A DNA stretch of 64,000 nt from Cyanobium sp. CACIAM 14. Its GTDB lineage: Bacteria; Cyanobacteriota; Cyanobacteriia; PCC-6307; Cyanobiaceae. The translations under genes were made by a program, and so were the position numbers. Below are positions 44,597 to 54,874 of this stretch, in pieces (positions within the stretch are counted from its first letter, which is position 1; every line of letters begins with the position of its first letter). The notes beneath the pieces were generated by a model. It had not been told where the DNA came from, searched no databases, and was given only the letters and a program-made list of their open reading frames with translations. The stretch lies in NCBI GenBank assembly GCA_000708525.1, contig JMRP01000001.1:186001-250000 (forward strand), read 5' to 3'.

Positions 44597-45067
44597 GTGG
44601 ACACGCCCCCCCCCGTTGCGAGCCAGCGGCTCCGCGTCGCCAGTTCCCTGGATCGGCTGGAGGAGGTGCTGGCCTGGTTCGCGCGCCTGCGCCACCCGCC
44701 GCTGCCCGAGATGCTGTGGGTGCAGGGGGAGACTGCGCTGGTGGAGGCCTTCTCCAACGCCGTGCGCCATGCCCACGGGCCCCTGGCCGATCCGCCGCCG
44801 GTGGAGCTGGAGGCCTGGCTGGGCGAGGCCGAGTTCGGCCTGGTGATCAGCGATCACGGCCCCCCCTTTGATCTCCGCCAGGCCCTCGACGACCTGCAGG
44901 GCCTGGTGGACTCCCCGGACTTCGACCCGCTGGAGCGCGGCGAGCACTGGGGGCTGATCTTCCTGCTCCGCCTGCGCGACGAGCATGGCTGGTCGATCGG
45001 TCTGGAGCGGACCCGCGAAGGCCGCAACCGCCTTCGGGTGAGCCACCCCCTGGGTACGGCCAGCTAG
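44597..45067 (+). CDS. RsbW-like serine kinase / anti-sigma-type ATPase
   Basis: A 156-residue GHKL ATPase of the HATPase_c_2 class. The N-box is ALVEAFSNAVRHAHGP (E50, N54), and the G1-like motif is VISDHGPPFDL. The family phosphorylates the DSSG serine of STAS partners. The nearby candidate partners are the STAS domain of the sugar transferase just upstream and the STAS protein at 28400. The G2 lid is short (GEHWGLIFL). The stop overlaps the next, convergent gene by 4 bases. Confidence 0.88.
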   Translation: MDTPPPVASQRLRVASSLDRLEEVLAWFARLRHPPLPEMLWVQGETALVEAFSNAVRHAHGPLADPPPVELEAWLGEAEFGLVISDHGPPFDLRQALDDLQGLVDSPDFDPLERGEHWGLIFLLRLRDEHGWSIGLERTREGRNRLRVSHPLGTAS

Positions 45068-46716
45068 ACGGTCCTGGCCTGGCCGGCGTTGCGTTCGTCC
45101 CGCCAGCGGCGACAGCGCGTGATGGCCCCGCGGAGATCCTCGAGCCGCACCGGCTTGGAGAGGAAGTCGTTCATCCCCGCGTCAGCGCAGGCCTGCCGCT
45201 GGGTGTCGAAGGAGAAGGCGGTGAGCGCCACGATGTAGGGCTGGGGGCCGCCGCGGGCGCGGATCCGGCGGGTGGCCTCCAGCCCGTCGATGACGGGCAT
45301 CTCCACGTCCATGAAGATCAGGTCGAACCCACCGGCGCCGGCCTTGTCCACTGCCTCCCCGCCATCCCCCGCGAAGACGGCCGTCAGCTCCAGCTTGGCC
45401 AGCATCAGTTCCAGCAGCCGCTGGTTGACACGGTTGTCCTCGGCCACCAGCAGACGGATCTCGCCCTCTGCAGGGGACTGGCCCGGCAAGGCAGGGGCCA
45501 CGGGATGGGCAGGGGCTTTGGCGGTCAGCACAGGAAGGTGAACTCGGAAGCGGCTGCCTTTCCCTTGCACGCTCTCCACCGTGATGGATCCCCCCATCAG
45601 ATCGCATAAACGGCGACAGATGGCCAGTCCGAGGCCGCTGCTGCTGCTCCGGGAACTGCCCTCCTCGAGGGGATGGCGGACGAAGGCCTCGAAGATCTTG
45701 GGGAGACGGTCCTCGGAGATGCCGATCCCCGTGTCCTCCACAACAATCTCCAGGAATGTGGAGTCCTCTGTGGTCGAAAGGGGCCGCAGGTTGAGGCTGA
45801 TCGATCCCCATTCGGTGTACTTCACAGCATTGCCGAGCAGATTCATCAGGATCTGGCGCAGTTTCTGATCGTCGCCTCCCAGCCATTCGGGGATCTCGGC
45901 AGCGATCCGGTGATCCAGTGTCAGCCCTTTTGACTCCGCCCCGTGCCTCATCTGTCGGCAGACTTCTTCCACCAGGGCCCGGATCCGGAAGCGGCGGAGC
46001 CGCAGTTCCATGCGGTTGGCCTCGATCCGTGTGATGTCGAGGATGTCGTTGATCAGGGCGAGCAGATGATCGCCGCTTTCGTGGATGGTGTTCACAAGTT
46101 CTCTCTGCTGGGAATCGAGGGCCGTATCGCGCAACAGCTCCGCCATGCCTATCACCGCATTCATGGGGGTGCGGATGTCGTGGCTCATGTTGGCCAGGAA
46201 CACACTCTTGGCCTGACTGGCGGCGAGGGCCTCATCGCGAGCCTCGACTAGCTCCCGGGTGCGCTCGGCCACCTGCTCCTCAAGCCGTTCGCGGGCTTCG
46301 ATCAAGCGGTCCTGGGCCTCCACGGTCGGGGTGAGGTCGCGGAAGGTGAAGATCAGCGAGGATTGTTGAGGGATCTGGACCGAGGCCCAGCTCACTTCCA
46401 TCACCAGCCGGGGAGCCTCGGGCCGCAGATCCCAGGTGGTGCGACCAGGCCCCAGCCGCGCCCAGGCCAGCAGGCAATCGGTGGGTTCGGGTCGGCCCTC
46501 CTGGTAGCGGTTAGGGAGCACCTTCGGGAGACGCTGACCCAGCAGGAGCAGGCGTGGCCGTCCGATCAGGCGGTCGAATGCGGCATTGGTCCATTCGATG
46601 GTCCCTTCGGCATCGGTGAAGACCATTGCTTCGGACACCACTCCCAGTGCGGCTTCGAGGCGTCCGAGCGTGCGGCGCAGCTGCTCGATCAGGTCGTCGG
46701 TTCGCTCCGGCGTCAT
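45064..46716 (-). CDS. PAS-containing hybrid histidine kinase
   Basis: A 550-residue cytoplasmic sensor. A PAS domain (about 23-130; EAMVFTDAEGTIEWTNAAFD) is followed by a coiled coil, a kinase core with H179 in ANMSHDIRTPMNAV, ATPase motifs LLGNAVKYTEWG, EDTGIGISEDR and SSGLGLAICRR, and a receiver with LIFMDVEMPVIDG. No membrane segment is present. It lies 6 bases from a small PAS protein, so the signal may be sensed by that partner. The target response regulator is unknown. Confidence 0.88.
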   Translation of the reverse strand: MTPERTDDLIEQLRRTLGRLEAALGVVSEAMVFTDAEGTIEWTNAAFDRLIGRPRLLLLGQRLPKVLPNRYQEGRPEPTDCLLAWARLGPGRTTWDLRPEAPRLVMEVSWASVQIPQQSSLIFTFRDLTPTVEAQDRLIEARERLEEQVAERTRELVEARDEALAASQAKSVFLANMSHDIRTPMNAVIGMAELLRDTALDSQQRELVNTIHESGDHLLALINDILDITRIEANRMELRLRRFRIRALVEEVCRQMRHGAESKGLTLDHRIAAEIPEWLGGDDQKLRQILMNLLGNAVKYTEWGSISLNLRPLSTTEDSTFLEIVVEDTGIGISEDRLPKIFEAFVRHPLEEGSSRSSSSGLGLAICRRLCDLMGGSITVESVQGKGSRFRVHLPVLTAKAPAHPVAPALPGQSPAEGEIRLLVAEDNRVNQRLLELMLAKLELTAVFAGDGGEAVDKAGAGGFDLIFMDVEMPVIDGLEATRRIRARGGPQPYIVALTAFSFDTQRQACADAGMNDFLSKPVRLEDLRGAITRCRRWRDERNAGQARTV

Positions 46717-46722
46717 ACCGCC

Positions 46723-47070
46723 TCAGCCAAGCGGCTCGAGCGTGGCGGCGAAGACCCAGACATCCCCCCGGCGCTGGGCAACGATGTAGTGCTCCGATTC
46801 GATCTGACGGCCGTCCTTGCAGACGGTCATCAGCCGCAAAGGGTGGTTGAGCACCACCGACTCGCCTGTGATCTGAAACCGGGAAAAACCGAGGTGATGG
46901 GCATCGCGGAAGGCGCCCGGCAGGATCAGAGAGAGCGATTGGCCCAGCAGATCCTCCGGTAACCAGCCATAGGCCTGTTCGAACTGTGCATTGACCTCCT
47001 CGATCAGACCTTGATGATCCGCCAGAACGAAGGGCAGGTCGCGGCTTCGCAGCTCCTCGATGGTGACCAT
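46723..47070 (-). CDS. Stand-alone PAS domain protein
   Basis: A 115-residue protein that is a single PAS domain: VTIEELRSRDLPFVLADHQG, NAQFEQAYGWLPEDLLGQSL and KDGRQIESEHYIVAQRRGDV. The arrangement suits a small soluble sensor or adaptor. It is coupled with the hybrid kinase 6 bases downstream. The ATG at 47070 is preferred over 47088 because it leads directly into the domain. Confidence 0.75.
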   Translation of the reverse strand: MVTIEELRSRDLPFVLADHQGLIEEVNAQFEQAYGWLPEDLLGQSLSLILPGAFRDAHHLGFSRFQITGESVVLNHPLRLMTVCKDGRQIESEHYIVAQRRGDVWVFAATLEPLG

Positions 47071-47146
47071 GGGTGGACCGGTGACCAAGGGCCTGGAACG
47101 AGAACGGAGGTTGATCCTCGAGGAGGCCGCGGGATCCTAGGAAAAT

Positions 47147-47674
47147 CTAGGTAGCCCGTCTGCCGGAGCCAACATCGCTGGCCTGCCTGCGCGGCGGGCG
47201 GTAATGCAGTTCAAAGCGTTCGGGGTGGGCGAAGGCAAGGTGCTGCAGGGACCAGCGGGTCCAGATGGAGAGATAGAAATTGGTGCCCTCAGGCCCATGC
47301 CCCCAGCCCCCGCCGACATGATCCCCCCAGCGGATGGGACGGACCGCCATCCCTCTCGGGGAGCGCCAGTCGGCCCCATCGCTGATGTGCAGGATCGGCC
47401 GGCCGGCGTAGCTGAAGCCGTGGGGGAACGCCTGCCCGTAGGGCACGTCATCGATTCGAAACCACACCTTCTTGCTCTTGGTCAGGAGCCAGAATCCCAG
47501 CCCGGCAGGAGCCACCTCCCGGCCGCCGGGGGTCGAGTACACAACCCCCGCCCGGTGGCGGTTCAGCTCTCCCCCCTCCCCATAGGGCTGGTTGGGCACG
47601 AGCGCGGCGCTGCTCTGGGCTGCCATCAGAGGGAGCATCGAGAAGAGCACCAGGCTCGAAAAGCGCTTTGCCAT
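47147..47674 (-). CDS. Secreted hypothetical protein
   Basis: A 175-residue protein with a good signal peptide (MAKRFSSLVLFSMLPLMAAQ then SSA-AL). The mature part is rich in Gly, Trp and aromatic residues (YSTPGGREVAPAGLGFWLL, GGGWGHGPEG) and I do not recognise the family. It could be exported in the context of the surface-polysaccharide locus. The longer frame starts inside the divergent promoter and is not used. Confidence 0.6.
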   Translation of the reverse strand: MAKRFSSLVLFSMLPLMAAQSSAALVPNQPYGEGGELNRHRAGVVYSTPGGREVAPAGLGFWLLTKSKKVWFRIDDVPYGQAFPHGFSYAGRPILHISDGADWRSPRGMAVRPIRWGDHVGGGWGHGPEGTNFYLSIWTRWSLQHLAFAHPERFELHYRPPRRQASDVGSGRRAT

Positions 47675-47704
47675 TCCCTTAACGTTCCTGACATGCACCC
47701 GTGG

Positions 47705-47735
47705 TTGCGAAACCCATCTCAAGTGATCCTATACA
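47705..47735 (+). promoter_or_regulatory. Candidate sigma-70 promoter of the WecG-family gene
   Basis: The sequence TTGCGA (47705-47710) and TATACA (47730-47735) are separated by 19 bases, close to a housekeeping promoter, and lie 27 bases before the ATG. The region is AT-richer than the flanks. Confidence 0.4.
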
Positions 47736-47761
47736 GTCCGGGCACCCGAGGATCCGGCACC

Positions 47762-48562
47762 ATGGATCAGAGGCCTCTCCTGGATCGCGTTCGCCTCCTG
47801 AATCTCGACATCGACAATCTGACGATGGACGAACTCCTGGAGCGTCTCGATCGCGGTGTTGTCTATACCCCCAACGTTGATCATCTGCTGCAGCTGCAGG
47901 ACGATCCCTCCTTCTTTGTAGCTTACGAGGACGCTGATTTCCGTGTCTGCGACAGTCAACTTCTGATTTTTGCGGCGCGTGTCCTCGGTACCCCACTGCG
48001 CCAGAAACTCTCAGGATCGGATCTGTTTCCGGCATTCTGCCGCTTTCATCGCAACCATTCCAATGTCACGATCTTTCTGCTTGGTGCTCGCGAGGGCGTG
48101 GCCGCCCAGGCCCAGGGACGGATCAACGCCCGCATTGGCCGTCAGATCGTCGTAGGAACCTACTCCCCTCCGTTCGGCTTTGAGAACGACCAGGGCGAAT
48201 GCGAGCACATCCTGCAGCAGGTGGAACGCTCAGGTGCCACGGTGCTCGCGGTGGGTCTCGGAGCCCCCAAGCAGGAACGCTTCATTCATCGCTTTCGCTC
48301 CCGTTTGTCCTCGGTGCGTATCTTCCTGGCGATCGGAGCCACAATCGACTTCGAGGCAGGTACCCTGAGCCGTTCACCGGGCCTCCTGAGCAGCCTTGGG
48401 CTGGAGTGGTTCTACCGCCTCTGTCGCGAGCCTCGGCGCCTGTGGAGACGCTATCTCTGGAAGGGTCCCCGCTTCTTCTGGCTGCTGCTGCTGCAGCGTC
48501 TTGGCCTCTACCGAGATCCTTGGAAACGTCAGCTCCGAGCCGCTGTGGAGCCAGAGGACTGA
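47762..48562 (+). CDS. WecG/TagA/CpsF family glycosyltransferase
   Basis: A 266-residue GT26 enzyme. Family blocks are YTPNVDHLLQLQDDPSFFVA (catalytic Asp region), FRVCDSQLLIFAARVLG, FLLGAREGVA, and AVGLGAPKQERFIHRF. It usually adds the second sugar (ManNAc/ManNAcA-like) to the lipid-linked precursor after the initiating transferase. It is separated from the main plus-strand operon and has its own promoter. Its GC content is lower than its neighbours. Confidence 0.88.
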   Translation: MDQRPLLDRVRLLNLDIDNLTMDELLERLDRGVVYTPNVDHLLQLQDDPSFFVAYEDADFRVCDSQLLIFAARVLGTPLRQKLSGSDLFPAFCRFHRNHSNVTIFLLGAREGVAAQAQGRINARIGRQIVVGTYSPPFGFENDQGECEHILQQVERSGATVLAVGLGAPKQERFIHRFRSRLSSVRIFLAIGATIDFEAGTLSRSPGLLSSLGLEWFYRLCREPRRLWRRYLWKGPRFFWLLLLQRLGLYRDPWKRQLRAAVEPED

Positions 48563-48591
48563 GAGGCGATGACCACCCTCGACTGCGGCCG

Positions 48592-48903
48592 TTACGACGG
48601 TTCGCTGCCGGGGTAGCGCTCTTCGAGGGCTGTTTCCAGCGTGGTGAGCAGCAGCACCAGGGCGGCCCGCCCGTCCAGTTCCGTGCCGCTCACTTCGTGG
48701 ATCCAGCGGTGGCAGAGCACTTCGATCTCCTGGAACAGGGCGCTGCCGCTCCGCAGCAGCGTCATCACCTTCTCGACGCTGTCCTCGTCGATCTCCGGCG
48801 GCAGTCCCACCACGTAGCGGCGTCCGTCGTCCCCCACATAGGTGAGGTTGCCATCGGCGTCGACGGTGGGGCCGGCATGGGGCGTGATCGGTTGCTCGTC
48901 CAT
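48592..48903 (-). CDS. Small conserved hypothetical protein
   Basis: A 103-residue acidic protein: MDEQPITPHAGPTVDADGNL, YVVGLPPEIDEDSVEKVMTL and LFQEIEVLCHRWIHEVSG. Mostly helical after a beta-rich start, with no membrane segment. I do not recognise the family. The ATG at 48903 has a suitable coding start; the very long frame upstream is antisense to acs and is not real. Confidence 0.55.
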   Translation of the reverse strand: MDEQPITPHAGPTVDADGNLTYVGDDGRRYVVGLPPEIDEDSVEKVMTLLRSGSALFQEIEVLCHRWIHEVSGTELDGRAALVLLLTTLETALEERYPGSEPS

Positions 48904-49007
48904 GACCTTCCGCCCCTGCTCGTGCGTTCCTCCCCTGGCTAACGCCACCAGCCGATCTTGCCAAGTGCCGTGAGCCGCCCCGATCGCGCCCCCCTGGCCG
49001 TTGCTTT

Positions 49008-49454
49008 TCAGCGGTTGAGCCTCTGCATGCGCCAGGTCACGAAGGTGCCGATGGGGCTCCAGAGCAGGAAGGGCACCAGCAGCAGGCCGGCGCTGGGCGC
49101 CAGGGGGAGCACCCGCGATGCCAGGACCACGCCCCAGAGCCAGCCTGCCAGGCCTGCCGCCGTGCCCCAGGCCAGGCGACGGGTGCGGCAGATCAGCAGG
49201 GTGTAGCTCTGCACCAGCAGGAGCAGCAGCAGGTAGCCGAGCATCGGCGCCCCCGAGCCGCCGGCCTGCCAGCTGAGCAGGGCCGAGGCGTAGAAGCAGA
49301 GGTAGATCAGGCTCCAGATCAGCGGAATCCAGCGCTCGAAGGTGAGCCAGGCAGGGCGCCGCAGCTGCAGGAACCAGCCGAACTCCCGGCGGGTCGGGGT
49401 GAGGGCGGCGATCACCAGCGCCATCACCAGCAGGATCGTCAGCCAGGCGGGCAC
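49008..49454 (-). CDS. TspO/MBR-like tryptophan-rich membrane protein
   Basis: A protein of about 148 residues with five hydrophobic segments and many tryptophans ([36 protein letters not shown]). The pattern fits the TspO/MBR family that binds tetrapyrroles. A GTG at 49454 is the proposed start; a longer start would overlap the divergent acs gene. Function in porphyrin sensing or transport is inferred. Confidence 0.7.
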   Translation of the reverse strand: MPAWLTILLVMALVIAALTPTRREFGWFLQLRRPAWLTFERWIPLIWSLIYLCFYASALLSWQAGGSGAPMLGYLLLLLLVQSYTLLICRTRRLAWGTAAGLAGWLWGVVLASRVLPLAPSAGLLLVPFLLWSPIGTFVTWRMQRLNR

Positions 49455-49533
49455 GGGGACGTTGCGGCTCTGTTTCCAGCGTGCCCGTCTGCGGTTGAAT
49501 GCACCATGCCCGAGCCTCCCGCCAGGCCTTTCC

Positions 49534-51507
<1,974 letters not shown>

Positions 51508-51512
51508 AGGTC

Positions 51513-52253
51513 TCAGGCCCCGGTGCGGCTCCACGCCAGCACCGTCTCCGCCAGGCGCTCGATCTGACGCTGGCGGGCCGGATCGTCGGCCCAGTCGCCC
51601 AGCAGCTGGCGGCGCACGCCGGCGCTGGCGGGGGTGAGGTGGTCCCCGGGCAGCTCCAGCAGCTCGCTGGCATCCCCGGGCCGCGCCTGCAGGGCCGCCA
51701 GCAGCGGTCCGCTCTCGTCGAGACCGTCGCGGCGGAAGCGCACCAGCAGGTTGCGCGGCTGCCGGTAGGTCTCGCTCACCTGCCGCAGGGTCTGCCGGGG
51801 TGAGGGGCTGAACTCGCTGCGGAAGCCGAACTGCTGGCCCATCTCCGCCAGCAGCGGCACGGAACGCTCGGCCGAGAAGTTGTTGAAGCTCAGGGCCACG
51901 AGACCGTCGCAGCCGCGGCCGCCGTCGGGGGCCAGCAGGTGCAGCTTGCAGCCGAGGCTGTGGCCGAGCCGCAGGCGCTGGAGACGATCCCCGCTGGCCG
52001 GCTCGCTCGCGCGGGCGGCGCGGAAGGCACGCCAGGCCTCGTTGGCCTGGCTCTGGTGGTCGAACCCCGGCACGTAGCTCCAGGCCAGGATCCGACAGCC
52101 CCGGGCCGCCAGGGCCTCCAGCAGCCGGCGATAGCTGAGCTGGGGCGTGGCGGCCAGGTAGCTGCCGCCGATGAACTCCACCAGCCCGCGATCGCCGCTG
52201 CCGGGGGCGGGCAGGAGACTCCAGAGCGGACCGCGTTGCCGCCAGAGGGCCAT
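51513..52253 (-). CDS. DUF1350 family protein (alpha/beta-hydrolase-like)
   Basis: A 246-residue protein with VEFIGGSYLAATPQLSYRRL near the start and the nucleophile-elbow-like GHSLGCKLHLLAP in the middle. Both are hallmarks of the cyanobacterial and plastid DUF1350 family, which has an alpha/beta-hydrolase fold and unknown function. The stop is only a few bases from the acs stop (convergent). Confidence 0.8.
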   Translation of the reverse strand: MALWRQRGPLWSLLPAPGSGDRGLVEFIGGSYLAATPQLSYRRLLEALAARGCRILAWSYVPGFDHQSQANEAWRAFRAARASEPASGDRLQRLRLGHSLGCKLHLLAPDGGRGCDGLVALSFNNFSAERSVPLLAEMGQQFGFRSEFSPSPRQTLRQVSETYRQPRNLLVRFRRDGLDESGPLLAALQARPGDASELLELPGDHLTPASAGVRRQLLGDWADDPARQRQIERLAETVLAWSRTGA

Positions 52254-52254
52254 C

Positions 52255-52722
52255 TCAGCGGCTGGCGGCCAGCTGCTGCAGGATCGCGATCGCCTCGCGC
52301 CGGTGGGCCGGACCGTCGAGCAGGTTGTTGAACACGTGGCGGATCACCCCCTGCCCGTCGATCACGTAGGTGACCCTGCCCGGAAGCAGGCCCAGCACGC
52401 TGGGGACGCCGAACGCCTTGCGCAGCCGGTTGTCCGCATCCACCAGCAGCGGGTAGGGCAGCTGATGCCGGGCCGCAAAACGCCGGTGGCTGGCGGCATC
52501 GTCGCCGCTGACGCCCCACACCTCGGCGCCCAGCGCCTGCAGGTCCGCATAGCTGTCGCGGAAGGCACAGGCCTCCATGGTGCAGCCAGGGGTGTCGTCC
52601 TTCGGATAGAAGAAGAGCACCAGTGCCCGCCCTTCCAGCTGGTCGCTGCGCCGTTCGACCCCGTCGGCATCCGGCAGGGCGATCGGGGGGGCGGGATCGC
52701 CGGGGGCGAGGGCAGCAGCCAC
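52255..52722 (-). CDS. Thioredoxin-dependent peroxiredoxin (PrxQ/BCP type)
   Basis: A 155-residue peroxiredoxin. The peroxidatic cysteine is in DDTPGCTMEACAFRD with the resolving cysteine five residues on, the PrxQ arrangement. It reduces hydrogen peroxide and organic hydroperoxides. The GTG start at 52722 gives the normal family length; no ATG is present in frame before it. It may share a transcript with the DUF1350 gene. Confidence 0.92.
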   Translation of the reverse strand: MAAALAPGDPAPPIALPDADGVERRSDQLEGRALVLFFYPKDDTPGCTMEACAFRDSYADLQALGAEVWGVSGDDAASHRRFAARHQLPYPLLVDADNRLRKAFGVPSVLGLLPGRVTYVIDGQGVIRHVFNNLLDGPAHRREAIAILQQLAASR

Positions 52723-52844
52723 GGGGCGGGACAGGCCATGGGACTGCTCAACCCTAGGCAGCGCGTCCGGTGAGGGTCGGGGGTGGGCGAAGCGGGTGGC
52801 CCTTGCCCGACTTGCGACCATGGGGGAACCGGAGCGCGCCGCCG

Positions 52845-53777
52845 ATGCCCGAGCAACCCGTTCTCTGGCAGCAGAACGACCTGCTCGACCTGGCCGAGGT
52901 CGGGGTCGCCGCTGCGCCCGCCGCAGCCTCCGGGGAGGCCGCCGATCCAGCCCCTGCGGCTCCGCCCGCTGCCCTGCATTCGGCGCCGGCCCGCCCCACG
53001 CCGCCGCCGGCCATCTCCCTGCCGGCCTGGTCGGCGGCGCCATCGGCCGGGAAGCCTCCGATTCCCGAGACGCTGCTGATCCTCGACACCGAGACCACCG
53101 GACTGTCGAGTCAGGAAGGCCAGTGCATCGAGGTGGGAGCGGTCCTGTTCCACGTGCCGCTCAGGGCCGTGCTCACCCAGGTCTCGTTCCTGATGCCCTG
53201 TGCGAGCAACGCCGCCGAGGCCATCAACGGCATTCCCGCCGCGGTCACCCGGCTGAAGCAGCCCTGGCAGGAGGCCCTGGCCTGCTTCCTGGCGATGGTG
53301 GCGGCCTGCGACGCCCTGGTGGCCCACAACGCAGGCTTCGATCGCCAGTGGTTCGGCGTGGGGGCTCTGCCCGCGCTGGACCGCCCCTGGATCTGCTCCA
53401 TGGAGGACATCCGCTGGCCCACGGATCGCCAGCTGCGCAGCACCCCTTCGGTGCGGGATCTGGCCCTGGCGTACGGCGTGCCGGTCTGGGCCGCCCATCG
53501 CGCCCTCACCGACTGCATCTATCTGGCTCAGGTGTTCGAGCGCTGCGCTGATCTCGAAGCTCTGCTCCAGGCGGCCCTGGAGCCCCGCAGCCTCTACCGC
53601 GCCGAACTTCCGTACGCCGAACGGCACCGGGCGAAGGCCGCGGGCTTCCGCTGGAACGATCCGCTGCCGCGGGCCTGGAGCCGCCGCCTCAGCCGGCGCG
53701 AGGCCGAGGCGCTCCCCTTCCCCGTTCAGCTGGTGGAGGACCCTGCACCGGAGCGGCTCCTGGCCCGCACGGCCTGA
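52845..53777 (+). CDS. DEDDh 3'-5' exonuclease (DnaQ-like) with C-terminal extension
   Basis: A 310-residue protein. Residues 1-70 are Pro/Ala-rich and probably disordered. The exonuclease domain has D and E in LILDTETTGLSSQEGQCIEV, D in AHNAGFDRQWFG, and H and D in HRALTDCIYLAQVF (DEDDh set). A C-terminal extension (KAAGFRWNDPLPRAWSRRLS) is common in DnaQ-like cyanobacterial proteins. It resembles exonucleases linked to DNA repair; the partner is unknown. Confidence 0.85.
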   Translation: MPEQPVLWQQNDLLDLAEVGVAAAPAAASGEAADPAPAAPPAALHSAPARPTPPPAISLPAWSAAPSAGKPPIPETLLILDTETTGLSSQEGQCIEVGAVLFHVPLRAVLTQVSFLMPCASNAAEAINGIPAAVTRLKQPWQEALACFLAMVAACDALVAHNAGFDRQWFGVGALPALDRPWICSMEDIRWPTDRQLRSTPSVRDLALAYGVPVWAAHRALTDCIYLAQVFERCADLEALLQAALEPRSLYRAELPYAERHRAKAAGFRWNDPLPRAWSRRLSRREAEALPFPVQLVEDPAPERLLARTA

Positions 53778-53887
53778 GCGGCGCCCGGTGCTTCCGTTTC
53801 TGTTCCGATCGTTGAAGCGGATCCGCTGAACCGCCAGGCCCGGCCCTGGCGATCCCACCCTGGGGTGGTCCGCCAGGCAGGGTTCCG

Positions 53888-54142
53888 ATGCTCACCCGGC
53901 AGCCCACCAGCCCCGGTGCGCAAGCTGAACCCGCCCTGCGGCGGGTCCGCCGCTGGCAGACGGTGCGGACCTGGGCGCGGCTGATCAGGGAAGCGGAAGC
54001 CCTCTGGCGGGTGGATGTCCGCGCACTGCACCGACTGGCGTCCCAGGAGCTGTTCCAGCTGGTTCAGGAGGTGCCGCCGCGGTTGCGGCGGCGCGTCAAC
54101 CTGTGGCTGGTGCGCTTCAACGTCATGACCCGGCTGCACTGA
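53888..54142 (+). CDS. Small conserved basic protein
   Basis: An 84-residue protein, Arg- and Leu-rich: RRVRRWQTVRTWARLIREAE and HRLASQELFQLVQEVPPRLR. Predicted helical, no known domain. It may be a small cyanobacterial protein; the family is not recognised. Confidence 0.5.
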   Translation: MLTRQPTSPGAQAEPALRRVRRWQTVRTWARLIREAEALWRVDVRALHRLASQELFQLVQEVPPRLRRRVNLWLVRFNVMTRLH

Positions 54143-54271
54143 GGCGTCTCGACTGGCCTGCCTGCGTTGCGCCGCCCCGGGGGTGGACAGTGAACAACAG
54201 CTGATGGCTTCAGCTGAAGTGAAGGAGGAAGGCAGACGATCGGCGATGCGATCGGACTGCGGCCGGATGAA

Positions 54272-54345
54272 TCGGAGCGGCGGGATTTGAACCCACGACC
54301 CCCACTACCCCAAAGTGGTGCGCTACCAAGCTGCGCTACGCCCCG
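54272..54345 (-). tRNA. tRNA-Pro (anticodon TGG)
   Basis: The minus strand folds into a cloverleaf. The 7-base acceptor stem starts CGGGGCG and ends CGCTCCG with discriminator A. The D arm has GCGCAGCTTGGTAGCGC, the anticodon loop CTTTGGG has TGG at 34-36, and the T arm has GGTTCAAATCC. CCA is not encoded. A full standard tRNA. Confidence 0.93.
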
Positions 54346-54359
54346 GCGGAACGAAGTTA

Positions 54360-54674
54360 TCACAGCGTCCTGGAGCCCCGGGACCGACGGGAGAGCCGGC
54401 GCAGCAGGCGGTTCGTCAGCCGTTGCCGGTTCATCGCGGCGTAGCCGCAGATGTGCTCCCGGCGGGCCAGCAGGCGGAGTTCCGCCAGCCCCATCGTGGC
54501 CAGCTGCAGCTCCGGCAACCGCTGCCAGGCCATCGACGGCAGGGGCAGCTCGGATCCCTCGCGGGCGTCCCGGAAGCCGCTCAGCGCCCCGTTCGCCATC
54601 CATTCCGGCACGAGCACGAACAGCACGGCCAGCAGGCCATACAACTCCACCAGCCCCTTGGGCAGGGGATGCAT
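54360..54674 (-). CDS. Small conserved membrane protein
   Basis: A 104-residue protein that starts with a hydrophobic helix (LVELYGLLAVLFVLVPEWMA) and continues with a soluble C-terminal region (LPELQLATMGLAELRLLARR). No family is recognised. The ATG at 54674 is preferred since upstream residues belong to an overlapping small gene. Confidence 0.55.
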   Translation of the reverse strand: MHPLPKGLVELYGLLAVLFVLVPEWMANGALSGFRDAREGSELPLPSMAWQRLPELQLATMGLAELRLLARREHICGYAAMNRQRLTNRLLRRLSRRSRGSRTL

Positions 54675-54712
54675 CTGGCGCCGTGGCCGCTCCGAGTTCT
54701 CGACGGGGTCTC

Positions 54713-54874
54713 TCACGAAGCGACCGCGGGCAGCCGGGCGCTCGGTCCCTGGCGCCACTGCAGCGGCGGCTCCCCGGATGGATGCAGCCGCACGGTCCAG
54801 AAGGCCAGCGCGAAGCAGAGTCCTACGGTCGCGATCAGGGCCACGATCACCACCCGGTCGGGAAGCGGTGTCAT
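54713..54874 (-). CDS. 53-residue single-pass membrane peptide
   Basis: A small open frame with MTPLPDRVVIVALIATVGLC then FALAFWTVRLHPSGEPPLQW. It has one hydrophobic helix (residues about 8-28) and a proline-rich C-terminus. Its ATG overlaps the stop of the gene upstream (54871) by four bases, so the gene is likely real and translated by coupling. No family known. Confidence 0.55.
   Translation of the reverse strand: MTPLPDRVVIVALIATVGLCFALAFWTVRLHPSGEPPLQWRQGPSARLPAVAS

Noticed and set aside
54272-54345. tRNA-Pro as an integration site for a mobile element
   Set aside because: No integrase, phage gene or second copy of the tRNA 3' end is seen next to it.
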